Assembly (NCBI RefSeq): GCF_000012325.1
Contig: NC_003910.7
Span: 2,170,001 to 2,234,000, forward strand
DNA: 64,000 nucleotides
DNA from: Colwellia psychrerythraea 34H
GTDB taxonomy: Bacteria > Pseudomonadota > Gammaproteobacteria > Enterobacterales > Alteromonadaceae
Direction: 5' to 3'
Both the position numbers and the translations under genes were made by a program. Under the pieces are notes generated by a model. The model saw only the letters and a program-made list of their open reading frames with translations, made no database searches and was not told the DNA's origin. Positions 1-9,458 of the stretch are shown here, one piece after another. Within the stretch, counting starts at the first letter, position 1. Each line of letters begins with the position of its first letter.

Positions 1-2148
1 ACGATAACATCGCAAAAAAGAATCGAGCGGTTAATTGATGTGCCTATTTCTGTTACCAATGTTGGTCATGAAGAGCTAAAACAACGTGGTGTTAAAAAAC
101 TTCAAGACGTTAGTGAAATAGCGCCTAATATCAGCATGACCGGCGGAAAAAACTTTAACGCAAAAATCACAATTCGTGGTGTTGGTGCTAATAGTAGAAA
201 CATCGGTTTCGACAGCCGTGTTGGTGTTTATATTGATGGCGTTTATTTAGGTCAATCACCAGCAGTTAACCAAGGCTTGGTTGATTTAGAACGCGTTGAA
301 GTATTACGTGGTCCTCAGGGAACATTATTTGGTAAAAATACCATTGCTGGCGCCATTAACTTGATTTCTCAAGAGCCTACCGATGAATTTGAAGGCTCTG
401 TCAATATTAATGCAGGCAGCAATAATCTACGTGAATATAACCTGAAATTGAATCTGCCGCTTAGTGATACAACCGCAGCCAAAGTATTCTTAAATAAGTC
501 AGAAGAAGACGGCTATATGAAGAATACTTACCTTAATACTAAGCCAGGCGGACAAGACAGCTTAGCTGGTCGCGTTAACCTTATTTCTGAATTATCAGAT
601 AACTTACGGTTAAGTTTCAGTGGCGATTACTCAAAACAAGACCTTACAGCTTTTTCAGACATGGGCATGACACCTATCTTTGGTGGTACAGGTCACCCTT
701 TTGATGGCATGCTTGAAGCTATTTATGGCGATGTGTTAGGTGGTACGGCAGATAGTAAGTATGAAAATTATCAAGATAGAGATGTTTTTGAAGACATCAC
801 CATTTGGGGGAGCTCGTTAACCTTAGATTATGATATGGATAATGACTTTGCATTTAAATCAATCACCGCCTACCGTGATACGAATATAGATACAGCGATA
901 GACTCTGATCATTCATATGTAGATTGGTTGCATACGCCTTATACCGATGCTTATCAACAAACGAGCCAAGAATTTCAGTTGATTTCACCAGACGGTAGAG
1001 ACTTTAAATATATTTTGGGTGCGTATTTATTTAGTTTAGACAGTACTACTGTTCGTGCTGCGATTGGCGGTCCGGAAATCGCTTGGGCTGGTATTGACCC
1101 AAGTTCTCCTGTCGTTTCTATTGATGGTAAAGTCGACACAAGTAGTTACGCACTTTTTTCTAACGGCAGTTATGATCTAAGCGAAGACTTAGTATTAGGT
1201 TTTGGTGTGCGTTACTCATCAGAAACGAAAGCAGTTGACTGGTCAATTGATGGTGATAATTCTGGCGGTTTTAAAATGGGAACAGCCCATTTAGTTGATG
1301 AACGTACTGATACTCATTTATCTCCGTCATTGAATATTAATTATTCATTGTCAGAAAATAGCCAAACTTATGCACGTGTATCGACGGGCTTTAAAAGTGG
1401 TGGTTATAACTTAGATTTCGTGTCAAATGAAGTCATAGAAGACGGTATTGATTTTGATAAAGAAACGGTAACGAGCTATGAGCTGGGTTATAAAGCGGAA
1501 TTAATGGATTACAGTTTACGATTAAATGCGTCATTATTTTATGCAGCCTATGAAGATTACCAAGTAAACCAATATATTGAATTAGTTGGCGGTACTACTG
1601 CATTAAGTATTACCAATGCAGCAGAAGTACTTACACAAGGTTTTGAGCTTGAAGTTGACTACCAAATGACTGACAATTTCAACATTAGCGGTTCATTAGG
1701 TTTGCTTGATGCGACATTTGACAGCTTTATTGGTGGTGGCGCAAATGGATCAGATGCATCAGGTAATCAATTGCCGAATGCACCAAAAGTTGCAGCATCG
1801 CTTAGCCTTCAATATTATCAAGAAGTTGCAGCATTATCGTCAAGCATTATGTACCGTGTTGATTACAACTACACGGGCGAGCAATATTTCTTAGTGAACA
1901 ATGATGACGGTTATACTGTTCCAAGTACAGGCGAAACTGTTGACTTTGATAAAGCTGAAAGTTTTAGTATGGTTAATGCGCGCATTAGTTTACTGACCGA
2001 CAGTGGTGATTGGGAAGTATCACTTTGGGGCAGAAACCTAACGGATAGCGATCACTTAACAAATAGTTTTAAAGAATTCTTTGGTGGTATCATTGGCGCC
2101 TACGCAAAACCTAGAACTTATGGTATTGAGGCCAAGTTTAATTTCTAA
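1..2148 (+). CDS. TonB-dependent outer-membrane receptor, 5'-truncated by the window edge
   Basis: The reading frame is open from the first base, so the true start and signal peptide lie outside the window; 715 residues are visible. The first visible residues (ERLIDVPISVTNV) and the following VEVLRGPQGTLFGKN are the classic plug-domain region of TonB-dependent receptors. The rest is a long beta-barrel with alternating aromatic/polar segments. It ends in NLTDSDH...GIEAKFNF, with the terminal phenylalanine typical of outer-membrane barrels. The family imports siderophores, vitamins, or glycan and other organic substrates using TonB-ExbBD energy. The Plug/barrel style is that of the large receptor class common in marine Alteromonadales. 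The substrate cannot be read from the sequence, and no transport partner lies downstream. A strong hairpin follows the stop codon. Confidence 0.93.
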   Translation, partial: TITSQKRIERLIDVPISVTNVGHEELKQRGVKKLQDVSEIAPNISMTGGKNFNAKITIRGVGANSRNIGFDSRVGVYIDGVYLGQSPAVNQGLVDLERVEVLRGPQGTLFGKNTIAGAINLISQEPTDEFEGSVNINAGSNNLREYNLKLNLPLSDTTAAKVFLNKSEEDGYMKNTYLNTKPGGQDSLAGRVNLISELSDNLRLSFSGDYSKQDLTAFSDMGMTPIFGGTGHPFDGMLEAIYGDVLGGTADSKYENYQDRDVFEDITIWGSSLTLDYDMDNDFAFKSITAYRDTNIDTAIDSDHSYVDWLHTPYTDAYQQTSQEFQLISPDGRDFKYILGAYLFSLDSTTVRAAIGGPEIAWAGIDPSSPVVSIDGKVDTSSYALFSNGSYDLSEDLVLGFGVRYSSETKAVDWSIDGDNSGGFKMGTAHLVDERTDTHLSPSLNINYSLSENSQTYARVSTGFKSGGYNLDFVSNEVIEDGIDFDKETVTSYELGYKAELMDYSLRLNASLFYAAYEDYQVNQYIELVGGTTALSITNAAEVLTQGFELEVDYQMTDNFNISGSLGLLDATFDSFIGGGANGSDASGNQLPNAPKVAASLSLQYYQEVAALSSSIMYRVDYNYTGEQYFLVNNDDGYTVPSTGETVDFDKAESFSMVNARISLLTDSGDWEVSLWGRNLTDSDHLTNSFKEFFGGIIGAYAKPRTYGIEAKFNF

Positions 2149-2905
2149 ACCGAGCAAACTTTCCACTGAATAAACTTTTAGTAGTGATAGTTTTCAAAAC
2201 TATCACTACTTCTTACCTAAAAACTTAACGTTATTACTTAATTATTTAGTGACGCTGACTTACGTGTCGGCTCACGTTTAATCTAAATATCCATAATTAC
2301 TATAGGAAAACACCTACTTTTTATTGATTGAAGCGCTATTTAATTTTTCTATCTCACTCTGGGGGCGTTAGCGTCTTAGGGTTTTTATTCTATTTTAGAT
2401 GAAAGTTTACAATTTGAAAAAAGTCAATCTCGTACAGGTGATATGACACTTTCAGAATATTATGAAGTGTATTGAGCTGTCATCCATTATTAAACTCAAC
2501 AATATTGTTCCAATATAACCTTCCGCTTTGATATCGTGCATCAAAAAGTGCATCAAATAATTACGGGTCTTTTTTTTATTGAATAAAAACAGCTGGATAT
2601 GTGTTTTTGCAATTAATCGTGCCAAAGGATCGTGGGTTGTGTATTTATGTCCATAATGTTCAGATTACTTATATATTTGTATGATTAGTCTAGCTTTCTA
2701 TTGGATAATTATAGCCTATATTGTTCTGTGAAATAAGTACATGCATTGGTCAACTGTTAGAAGTTGATTAAGATGATGAGTGAATACCCCTCTAATCTAA
2801 CAAAACTTAGTCGCCATAGAGACTTTTAAATAAAAAGACGAGAACATAGGTCAAAACAGATCAGTCAATAGAACATAACCAAAATTGATAAAAAATGGGA
2901 AAATA
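2149..2905. other. Long intergenic region, no convincing gene
   Basis: Apart from the terminator hairpin, this 757-base stretch contains no convincing gene. A short open stretch at about 2399-2476 translates as DESLQFEKSQSRTGDM and onward to a TGA. It has protein-like composition but no start signal, and may be the tail of a lost gene. TGCATCAAA occurs twice in a row at about 2538-2560. The rest is AT-rich and unremarkable. Confidence 0.4.
2180..2214 (+). terminator. Hairpin terminator after the TonB-dependent receptor
   Basis: A perfect inverted repeat with arms AGTAGTGATAGTTTT (2180-2194) and its complement (2196-2210) begins 31 bases after the stop codon and is followed by TCTT. It can form a stem of about 13 bp with a short loop. 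The 3' T-run is short, so it may be weak as an intrinsic terminator, but its position suits one. Confidence 0.6.
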
Positions 2906-3466
2906 ATGAATAATATAGGTTTTGGTGACAAAGACTTCAGCTTTGCTGTTTATATAGCAAATAAACCTAACATGCTTGAATATCAAAGTTTGTGTGAAGT
3001 TACCTCACTTGTTGAAGGTGAGATTAACGTGATTAACCAAGCGTGTGGTAATGGCTGGCGAAAAGTTTTTAATGTATATGCTAAGTTACTTTACGCTTTA
3101 GATAAAAAACATTTCGACTATTCAGAAAACACACCTACTTGGCAAAATTATCGAGATAAATATTTATTACAATCACAAAGTAAAACAGCCTTGTTATTCT
3201 CACCGCCGCAATTAATGTCGAATATAGAAATGCCAAATAAAAAAATAGTGCATATTGTTTGTGGTAAAGGCCACGCTAAAGCATTAATCAATAGCAGTAA
3301 CCTCGTTGCTAATTTAATTTGGCTAGATGATGAATTTGCTATCGATAAAGAAAACAGACTTATCGTCTGTCCATATTTTGATTATCGCCAACTGAGTAAT
3401 ATCAAAATTGAACGCTTGGCCGGATTATTAAGTGACTTAGGTGGGATCAGAGAAGGCATTGAGTAG
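2906..3466 (+). CDS. Conserved hypothetical protein (possible DUF6942-type)
   Basis: A 186-residue soluble protein with no signal peptide or membrane segment. I chose the ATG at 2906 (MNNIGFGDKDFSFAVYIANK) over an in-frame TTG at 2885, because a purine-rich GGGA lies about seven bases upstream and the TTG has no ribosome-binding site. Recognisable blocks are CGNGWRKVFNVYAKLL (near residues 48-63) and, near the C-terminus, CPYFDYRQLSNIKIERLAGLL. From memory these resemble a small gammaproteobacterial family of unknown function (DUF6942), but I could not verify this. It stands alone, with more than 500 empty bases on each side, so context gives no functional hint. Confidence 0.7.
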   Translation: MNNIGFGDKDFSFAVYIANKPNMLEYQSLCEVTSLVEGEINVINQACGNGWRKVFNVYAKLLYALDKKHFDYSENTPTWQNYRDKYLLQSQSKTALLFSPPQLMSNIEMPNKKIVHIVCGKGHAKALINSSNLVANLIWLDDEFAIDKENRLIVCPYFDYRQLSNIKIERLAGLLSDLGGIREGIE

Positions 3467-4015
3467 AAAATACAGATTGATTAAAAGTAAATATGGTCAT
3501 TATGAGTAGTGAATCAGCGAATATTCTTTCCTGGCAAATAGAATAGAGGTCAAAGATTTAGTTATTTGATGAACTTTATAACCTTGTCAATCCAATAATC
3601 ACCTAATCCTGAATTAAGATAAAGATTATGGAAGAGTTTCTCGCCAGATCGGATTTTTTTTCTGAACTATTTTTTATGTACATCACGGGTAAAAAATTAA
3701 ACAGTCGTCATTCCCGAAGTTTTTGATCAGGAATCCATTCTTTATTCACATAATTTAAATATTTTTACCTTCTCAGTGAAGTGAAGCGAGGGTATTCTCA
3801 GGGGTAGTTATATTATTCTCATTTTTTAATTATTTTAGGCTTGTTTTACGAACTAAATCTACCAAGCCTTCATCTCAGCCTAAGAAGCCAAAATAAAAGG
3901 TAACTGAGCTACTTCCCCCCTTTAATTCTGTTACGATTATTCGTATAATGCGGAAAATTTTTTGTTGTTCGTTGAGTCTATACGGTCAACATATGCCAAT
4001 CGGATATGGTGAAAA
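3467..4015. other. Intergenic region upstream of wzz
   Basis: It holds the REP-like repeat at 3706-3737 and no gene. A TATAAT at 3944-3949, about 70 bases before the wzz GTG start, is a possible -10 element, but the expected -35 position (TTTAAT) is poor. I looked for the RfaH ops element common in front of polysaccharide operons and did not see one. Confidence 0.4.
3706..3737 (+). repeat. REP-like 32-bp dispersed repeat, copy 1
   Basis: The sequence begins CGTCATTCCCGAAGT, continues TTTTGATC and ends AGGAATCCA. It is the most diverged of four copies in this window (others at 22526, 24436 and 34785); one base change (TCAGG for TCGGG) breaks the ATTCCCGA/TCGGGAAT stem. It lies in an intergenic region, like all the others. 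Confidence 0.75.
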
Positions 4016-5026
4016 GTGTCAAAATCAGTAGAAAATACTCAAGCGATACCAAGTGATGTGAATGCACAATTGTTACAACAGCAATTACTTCAACAACAAT
4101 TACTTCTACAAAACACTCAAAACCAAGATGATGAAATTGACTTAGCCGAACTTTGGCGCGCAATTTGGGCAGGTAAATTTACCATTATCATTATAAGCAT
4201 GACATTTGCCATAGCTTCTGTTTTCTTTGCTCTATCTAAACCCAACATCTATAAAGCGTCTGCAATATTAGCCCCTGCATCAAGTAAAGGTGGTGCAGGT
4301 GGCCTTGGCGCACTTGCTGGACAATTTGGCGGTTTAGCTAGCATGGCTGGTATTAACCTTGGCGGTGGCGGTGGTGATAAAACTGCACTTGCACTGGAGA
4401 TTATTAAATCTCGCTCGTTTATCGAAAACTTCATTACCAAGCATAATTTATTAGTACCGTTGATGGCATCAAAAAACTGGGATATGGAAAGTGATACCTT
4501 AATCTTAAATGAAGAGTTATATGATAAAGCTAATAACAAGTGGATACGAGCAGTAAAAGTTCCGAAGAAGCCAGAGCCCTCTCCATGGGAAGCATATAAG
4601 AAGTTGTCTGAATTATTAACAGTTTCTCAAGACAAAGTTACATCAATGGTAAATATTGATATTGAATTTTATTCACCAAAAATAGCACAGCAATGGCTAA
4701 CGTGGTTAATTCAAGATATTAATGAATTTATGCGTGAACAAGATCAAATTGAAGCGAAAGCATCGATAGATTATTTAACTAAACAGTTAGCTAATATTAA
4801 AGTTTCCACCATGGAAACGGTATTTTACCAGTTAATTGAAGAGCAAACTAAAAACATGATGCTGACGATGGTTAAAAAAGAATATATACTGAAAACCATA
4901 GATCCCGCTCAAGTACCTGATCTCAAAGATAAGCCAAAACGTGCATTAATAGCTGTTTTAGGTACTATGCTTGGTGGTATATTATCAGTATTGATTGTAT
5001 TAATTCGCTACTTCGCAAAGAAGTAG
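4016..5026 (+). CDS. wzz: Wzz-family polysaccharide chain-length determinant
   Basis: A 336-residue inner-membrane protein with the Wzz/polysaccharide co-polymerase layout. A Gln-rich cytoplasmic N-terminus (QLLQQQLLQQQLLL) is followed by DEIDLAELWRAIWAGK, a first membrane helix at about residues 53-72 with the KPNIYKASAILAP extension, and a periplasmic domain. A second membrane helix lies at about 312-332 (LIAVLGTMLGGILSVLIVLI), with the usual proline-rich approach before it (DPAQVPDLKDKPKRA). A glycine-rich segment at about residues 91-120 follows the first helix. Proteins of this family set the modal chain length of Wzy-polymerised O-antigen or capsule. Start: GTG at 4016, with an in-frame stop immediately upstream. 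It opens the polysaccharide locus, just before wecA. No kinase domain is attached, so it is Wzz-like rather than a Wzc tyrosine kinase. Confidence 0.88.
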   Translation: MSKSVENTQAIPSDVNAQLLQQQLLQQQLLLQNTQNQDDEIDLAELWRAIWAGKFTIIIISMTFAIASVFFALSKPNIYKASAILAPASSKGGAGGLGALAGQFGGLASMAGINLGGGGGDKTALALEIIKSRSFIENFITKHNLLVPLMASKNWDMESDTLILNEELYDKANNKWIRAVKVPKKPEPSPWEAYKKLSELLTVSQDKVTSMVNIDIEFYSPKIAQQWLTWLIQDINEFMREQDQIEAKASIDYLTKQLANIKVSTMETVFYQLIEEQTKNMMLTMVKKEYILKTIDPAQVPDLKDKPKRALIAVLGTMLGGILSVLIVLIRYFAKK

Positions 5027-5058
5027 TTGTGAAGGCACTGAAAATACAAAGTACAAAT

Positions 5059-5091
5059 AGTCAGTACAGAGGAAACTTCTCCGTACTGACT
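5059..5091 (+). terminator. Hairpin between wzz and wecA
   Basis: Arms AGTCAGTAC (5059-5067) and GTACTGACT (5083-5091), extended by an inner GAGG/CTTC-type pairing, give a strong stem-loop 33 bases after the wzz stop. No U-tract follows (TAAAAAC), so it may stabilise the wzz mRNA end rather than terminate. Confidence 0.4.
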
Positions 5092-5304
5092 AAAAACATC
5101 CAATAGTTATTTCTCGAAGTTCTACCAACGATTAAATAGATAACAATATTTTACTGCAATAAGGCATAAATTCAAGTATAATCTTGGCGTTAAAATTATT
5201 ACATTTATAATGAACATGTTTACATTTTCATTTCTTGTATCTAATTCTAATATTACCTTTAGGCTCTTCGAGAGCAAATTTAGCGAAAATCATCGGAATT
5301 TAAT

Positions 5305-6354
5305 ATGTACATCATTGCTACAGCCGTTACTGCATTTTTCTTTGCATTCTTAGCCATTAAATTTTTCAATCCGGTAGCAATAGAAATTGGCTTAGTTGAT
5401 AAACCTTGTGAGCGTAAACAGCACGCCGGACACATTCCCCTTATTGGCGGTATTTCAATCTTCTTAGCAGTACTTGCTGCCAGCCTTTTATGGTTACCTA
5501 ATACCCTAGAACTTCGTATGTACCTTATTGCTTCAGCAATGATGGTGTTTATTGGCGCTCTCGATGACAAGTTTGATCTGCGCGTACGAGTACGTATTGT
5601 TGGACAAATTATAATTGCCAGTTTAATGATATACGGTGTTGGTGGCTATATTTCAAACTTAGGCAACTTATTCGGCTTTGGTGATGTTACGTTAGGCCCA
5701 GTAGGAATTGTATTTACTTATGTAGGTATTATCGTAGTTATAAATGCTTACAACATGATTGACGGTATTGATGGCCTGATTGGCAGTTTAAGTATTAATA
5801 CTTTCACTTCAATTGCTATTTTATTTATCATGAGTGGTCAGACAAATTACCTAAGCTACCCTTTAATACTAGCGACTGCCACTGTACCTTATTTAATGTA
5901 TAACTTAGGTTTTTTTGAAAAGTTCTTTAATAAAGAATGCAAAAAAATATTTATGGGTGACGCGGGCAGCATGTTTGTCGGCCTGAGTGTTATTTGGTTA
6001 TTAACCATGGCTACTCAAGGTGAACAAGCTTCATTTCGCCCAGTAACCGCATTATGGATTTGTGCTATTCCCCTTATGGACATGCTAGCAATTGTTGTTC
6101 GCAGATATAAAAACGGTAAATCACCGTTTAAACCAGACAGAGATCACTTACATCATATAGTACAGCGTGCTGGACTAAGCTCTAAGCAAGCTTTAGTTGC
6201 TATATCATCAGCTGCCGCTGCTATGTCGGTAATAGGTTTAGCTGGCGAATATTTTTCTATACCGGATGTTATTATGCTGACAGGTTTTATTGTTACCTTT
6301 GCTTGTTATGTAATGGTTATAAGAAGAATAACTAAATTTGAAAAAGTGCAATAG
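5305..6354 (+). CDS. wecA: UDP-GlcNAc:undecaprenyl-phosphate GlcNAc-1-phosphate transferase (WecA)
   Basis: A 349-residue polytopic membrane enzyme of the MraY/WecA family. It transfers GlcNAc-1-phosphate (or a related HexNAc-1-P) to undecaprenyl phosphate on the cytoplasmic face, priming O-antigen or enterobacterial-common-antigen-type glycans. Family motifs visible are DKPCERKQHAGHIPLIGG near the N-terminus, the Asp-rich NAYNMIDGIDGL at about residue 148, MGDAGSMFVG at about 217-226, and HHIVQRAGLS at about 283, the His-rich loop typical of WecA. About ten hydrophobic segments are present. Length fits the family (E. coli WecA is slightly longer). ATG start at 5305. Its position after wzz and before the sugar-nucleotide genes makes it the likely initiating enzyme of the locus. 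Confidence 0.93.
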   Translation: MYIIATAVTAFFFAFLAIKFFNPVAIEIGLVDKPCERKQHAGHIPLIGGISIFLAVLAASLLWLPNTLELRMYLIASAMMVFIGALDDKFDLRVRVRIVGQIIIASLMIYGVGGYISNLGNLFGFGDVTLGPVGIVFTYVGIIVVINAYNMIDGIDGLIGSLSINTFTSIAILFIMSGQTNYLSYPLILATATVPYLMYNLGFFEKFFNKECKKIFMGDAGSMFVGLSVIWLLTMATQGEQASFRPVTALWICAIPLMDMLAIVVRRYKNGKSPFKPDRDHLHHIVQRAGLSSKQALVAISSAAAAMSVIGLAGEYFSIPDVIMLTGFIVTFACYVMVIRRITKFEKVQ

Positions 6355-6559
6355 ATAAACCTATTGGCAGAAAGATATCGAGGCACTGGCGAAGGCTGGC
6401 GTCTCTTTGGTTACAAAGGGTTGAGATAGTTTTTAGGCGAACTAAAGTGTGTCTCAATCACGACAAAATTTGTCTCAGGTGATGAAATTATCTGAGTGTA
6501 TCTGTTGAAAATATTCAACAAAACTTAATTTAAATTACTCGAAAAAGATTGGATGTTTT

Positions 6560-7573
6560 ATGTTAAATAACAAAGTAGTATTAATTACCGGTGGCACAGG
6601 CTCTTTTGGTAAAAAATTTATTGAGACCATTTTAGACCGGTATCCTGATGTTAAAAAAATAATTATTTTTTCTCGAGATGAATTAAAGCAATCAATAATA
6701 AAGCAAAAATACCCTGAATATGACTTTCCCCAGCTTCGCTTTTTCATTGGTGATGTACGTGACAGATCTCGGATCACGCAAGCTTGTGAGGGTGTAGACG
6801 TCATTATTCATGCTGCCGCTATTAAGCAAGTTGATACGGCTGAATATAACCCAACTGAATGTATCCGTACAAATGTTGATGGTGCTGAAAACGTGATTCA
6901 TGCGGCATTAGCGTGTGGAGTTAAAGATGTTGTTGCGTTATCAACCGATAAAGCATGTGCGCCTATTAATTTGTATGGCGCAACTAAGTTAGTATCAGAT
7001 AAGTTATTTGCCGCTGCTAATAATATACGCGGCTCTAAAGATATAAAATTTAGTGCAGTTCGATACGGTAACGTTATGGGCTCACGTGGTTCAGTTATTC
7101 CTTTCTTTATAGACAAGAAAAAAGAAGGGATTTTACCTATCACTCATATGGAAATGACACGCTTTAATATCTCATTGCAAGATGGTGTAAATATGGTGAT
7201 GTACGCAATTGAACATCATTTGGGTGGTGAGATTTTCATTCCTAAAATACCTTCTTATAAAATAACAGATATCGCAACGGCAATAGCCCCTGATTGTGAA
7301 ACTCGCGATGTTGGGATCCGTCCAGGTGAAAAACTTCATGAAGAAATGATCACTGATACAGATTCTTTGAATACCATCGATCTTGGTAAGTATTATGCCA
7401 TTTTACCTTCTGTTTCATTTACACATTCGGTCGATGATTTTATTACGCATCATAAAGCAGTGAAAGTACCGTTTGGTTTTAAGTATAATTCTGGTACTAA
7501 TACAGAATGGGAAACGGTCGAATCATTACGCAATTTAATTATTGAGCATGTTGATCCAAACTTTACTGTATAA
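6560..7573 (+). CDS. pseB: UDP-GlcNAc 4,6-dehydratase (inverting), pseudaminic acid pathway PseB
   Basis: A 337-residue extended short-chain dehydrogenase that converts UDP-GlcNAc to UDP-2-acetamido-2,6-dideoxy-beta-L-arabino-hexos-4-ulose, the first step toward CMP-pseudaminic acid. The Rossmann motif GGTGSFG is at residues 11-17. The catalytic residues appear as STDKA (Asp130, Lys131) and YGATK (Tyr139, Lys143); the Asp-Lys pair in place of the usual Ser/Thr is characteristic of PseB/FlaA1-type inverting dehydratases. The sequence RYGNVMGSRGSVIPFF is also family-typical. It is the first gene of a tight run pseB-pseC-pseF-pseG-formyltransferase-pseI. ATG start at 6560. A 205-base gap upstream leaves room for its own promoter. 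Confidence 0.94.
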   Translation: MLNNKVVLITGGTGSFGKKFIETILDRYPDVKKIIIFSRDELKQSIIKQKYPEYDFPQLRFFIGDVRDRSRITQACEGVDVIIHAAAIKQVDTAEYNPTECIRTNVDGAENVIHAALACGVKDVVALSTDKACAPINLYGATKLVSDKLFAAANNIRGSKDIKFSAVRYGNVMGSRGSVIPFFIDKKKEGILPITHMEMTRFNISLQDGVNMVMYAIEHHLGGEIFIPKIPSYKITDIATAIAPDCETRDVGIRPGEKLHEEMITDTDSLNTIDLGKYYAILPSVSFTHSVDDFITHHKAVKVPFGFKYNSGTNTEWETVESLRNLIIEHVDPNFTV

Positions 7574-7596
7574 GTTACTAGAGCGTTGATAAGAGT

Positions 7597-8766
7597 ATGA
7601 TCCCTTACGGAAAGCAAGAAATTACACAGCAAGACATTGACGCTGTTGTTGATGTGTTAAAATCTGATTTTTTAACACAAGGCCCACAAGTGCCTTTATT
7701 TGAAGAATCAATAAAGAAAGCCGTGAATGCTGAATATGCTTTAGCGGTGAATTCTGCGACTTCAGCATTACATATTGCCTGTTTAGCGTTAGGCGTTGGT
7801 TTAGGGGATGTTGTTTGGACTACTCCTATTACCTTTGTTGCCTCGGCAAATTGTGCCTTATATTGTGGTGCGAATATCGATTTTGTTGATATCAATAGTG
7901 ATACATATAACTTGTGCACCGATAAGCTTGAGCAGAAACTTATTCATGCTAAAGCTAATGATTTACTATTACCTAAAGTTGTAATTCCCGTTCACTTATG
8001 TGGGCAACCTTGTGAAATGGATAAAATTCATAAACTTGGTAAAGAATATGGTTTTTCGATCATCGAAGATGCATCACATGCTATTGGTGGCAAATATAAA
8101 AGTAATCCAATCGGTAATTGTGAATATAGCGACATTACCATTTTTAGTTTTCATCCGGTTAAAATAGTCACTACCGCTGAAGGTGGTGTTGCCACTACCA
8201 ATAACCCAGCTTTAGCACAGAAAATGGAGTTATTAAGAAGCCATGGTATCACCCGTGATGCTTCGTTAATGACAGAGCAAAGTCATGGCGGTTGGTACTA
8301 CGAACAGATAGCACTAGGTTTTAACTACCGCATGACAGAAATGCAAGCAGCATTAGGTGTAAGCCAAATGTCACGTTTGCACGACTTTGTTGCAACGCGT
8401 AACACGCTTGCCGCTAATTATGATCAACTACTTAAAGATCTTCCTTTAATTACACCTAAACAAAGTGATGACTCATATTCAGGTCGTCATTTATATGTTA
8501 TTCGATTGAAATTAAATGAAATAGCTTTATCACATAAAGAAGTTTTTGAACAATTACGTCTAAGAGGTATTGGGGTTAATTTGCATTATATACCCGTTCA
8601 TACACAGCCGTATTATAAAGAGCTTGGTTTTGTCGAAGGTCAATTTATAGAGTCTGAAAATTATTATACTGACGCAATAAGTATTCCTTTGTTTCATACC
8701 ATGACTCAAGAGCAACAAGATAAAGTTGTAGCAGTTTTGACCGTAGTACTTAATAAATTATTATGA
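7597..8766 (+). CDS. pseC: UDP-4-amino-4,6-dideoxy-N-acetyl-beta-L-altrosamine transaminase (PseC)
   Basis: A 389-residue PLP-dependent aminotransferase of the DegT/DnrJ/EryC1/StrS family. It acts on the 4-keto sugar made by PseB, with glutamate as expected amino donor. Visible features are SATSALHIAC near residue 53, IIEDASHAIGG with the PLP-ring Asp158, and FSFHPVKIVTTAEGG with the Schiff-base lysine Lys189; the following TTAEGG is standard. The C-terminal GVNLHYIPVHTQPYY is typical of PseC. Full length, 23 bases after pseB; its last four bases overlap the pseF start (ATGA), implying translational coupling. Confidence 0.94.
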   Translation: MIPYGKQEITQQDIDAVVDVLKSDFLTQGPQVPLFEESIKKAVNAEYALAVNSATSALHIACLALGVGLGDVVWTTPITFVASANCALYCGANIDFVDINSDTYNLCTDKLEQKLIHAKANDLLLPKVVIPVHLCGQPCEMDKIHKLGKEYGFSIIEDASHAIGGKYKSNPIGNCEYSDITIFSFHPVKIVTTAEGGVATTNNPALAQKMELLRSHGITRDASLMTEQSHGGWYYEQIALGFNYRMTEMQAALGVSQMSRLHDFVATRNTLAANYDQLLKDLPLITPKQSDDSYSGRHLYVIRLKLNEIALSHKEVFEQLRLRGIGVNLHYIPVHTQPYYKELGFVEGQFIESENYYTDAISIPLFHTMTQEQQDKVVAVLTVVLNKLL

Positions 8767-9458
8767 AAATTGCAATAATACCTGCACGTGGTGGAAGTAA
8801 GCGTATACCACGAAAAAACATCAAAAATTTTCACGGTAAGCCATTAATTGCTTATTCAATTGAAGCGGCATTAAAATCAGAATGTTTTGATCGTGTCATT
8901 GTTTCAACTGACGATAGTGAGATTGCTGAAGTTGCCAAAAAATATGGTGCTGAGGTTCCATTTTTGCGTCCAGAAAGTGTATCAGATGATTTTGCTACTA
9001 CGATGGATGTTATTAAGCACTCAATTAATGAGCTTTCTTTGACTGATGATTGTCAGCTTTGTTGTTTATATGCGACAGCGCCTTTCGTGCAAGTTCACGA
9101 TCTGATTCAGGCTTCTAATATACTCTCTTCAATTAATATCGATTACGTTTTCAGTGCAACTGAATTTTCATTTCCCATTCAAAGAGCAATCAAAATAGAT
9201 GAGAATGGTTTATGTAATATGTTTAAACGTGAACATGAAAATACTCGCTCTCAAGACTTGGAAAAAGCGTATCACGACGCAGGTCAATTCTATTTTGGGC
9301 ATGTTTGTGCATTCAAACAAAATAAACCATTCTTTCACAGCTCAAAATCAATGCCTTTTCTACTACCAACATACCGTGTACAAGATATTGATACATTAGA
9401 AGACTGGAAGAGAGCAGAGTTGCTATTTGAAGTACTCATGCAGGAAAGTGATGACTGA
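8763..9458 (+). CDS. pseF: Pseudaminic acid cytidylyltransferase (PseF)
   Basis: A 231-residue CMP-sialic-acid-synthetase-like nucleotidyltransferase that activates pseudaminic acid with CTP. The N-terminal nucleotide-binding loop IIPARGGSKRIPRKNIK (residues 4-20) and FHGKPLIAYSIEAA are diagnostic. LYATAPFVQ at about residue 101, SATEFSFPIQRA and the C-terminal RVQDIDTLEDW match the PseF branch. Start ATG at 8763 overlaps the pseC stop. Ends inside the pseG start region (8-base overlap). Confidence 0.93.
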   Translation: MKIAIIPARGGSKRIPRKNIKNFHGKPLIAYSIEAALKSECFDRVIVSTDDSEIAEVAKKYGAEVPFLRPESVSDDFATTMDVIKHSINELSLTDDCQLCCLYATAPFVQVHDLIQASNILSSINIDYVFSATEFSFPIQRAIKIDENGLCNMFKREHENTRSQDLEKAYHDAGQFYFGHVCAFKQNKPFFHSSKSMPFLLPTYRVQDIDTLEDWKRAELLFEVLMQESDD

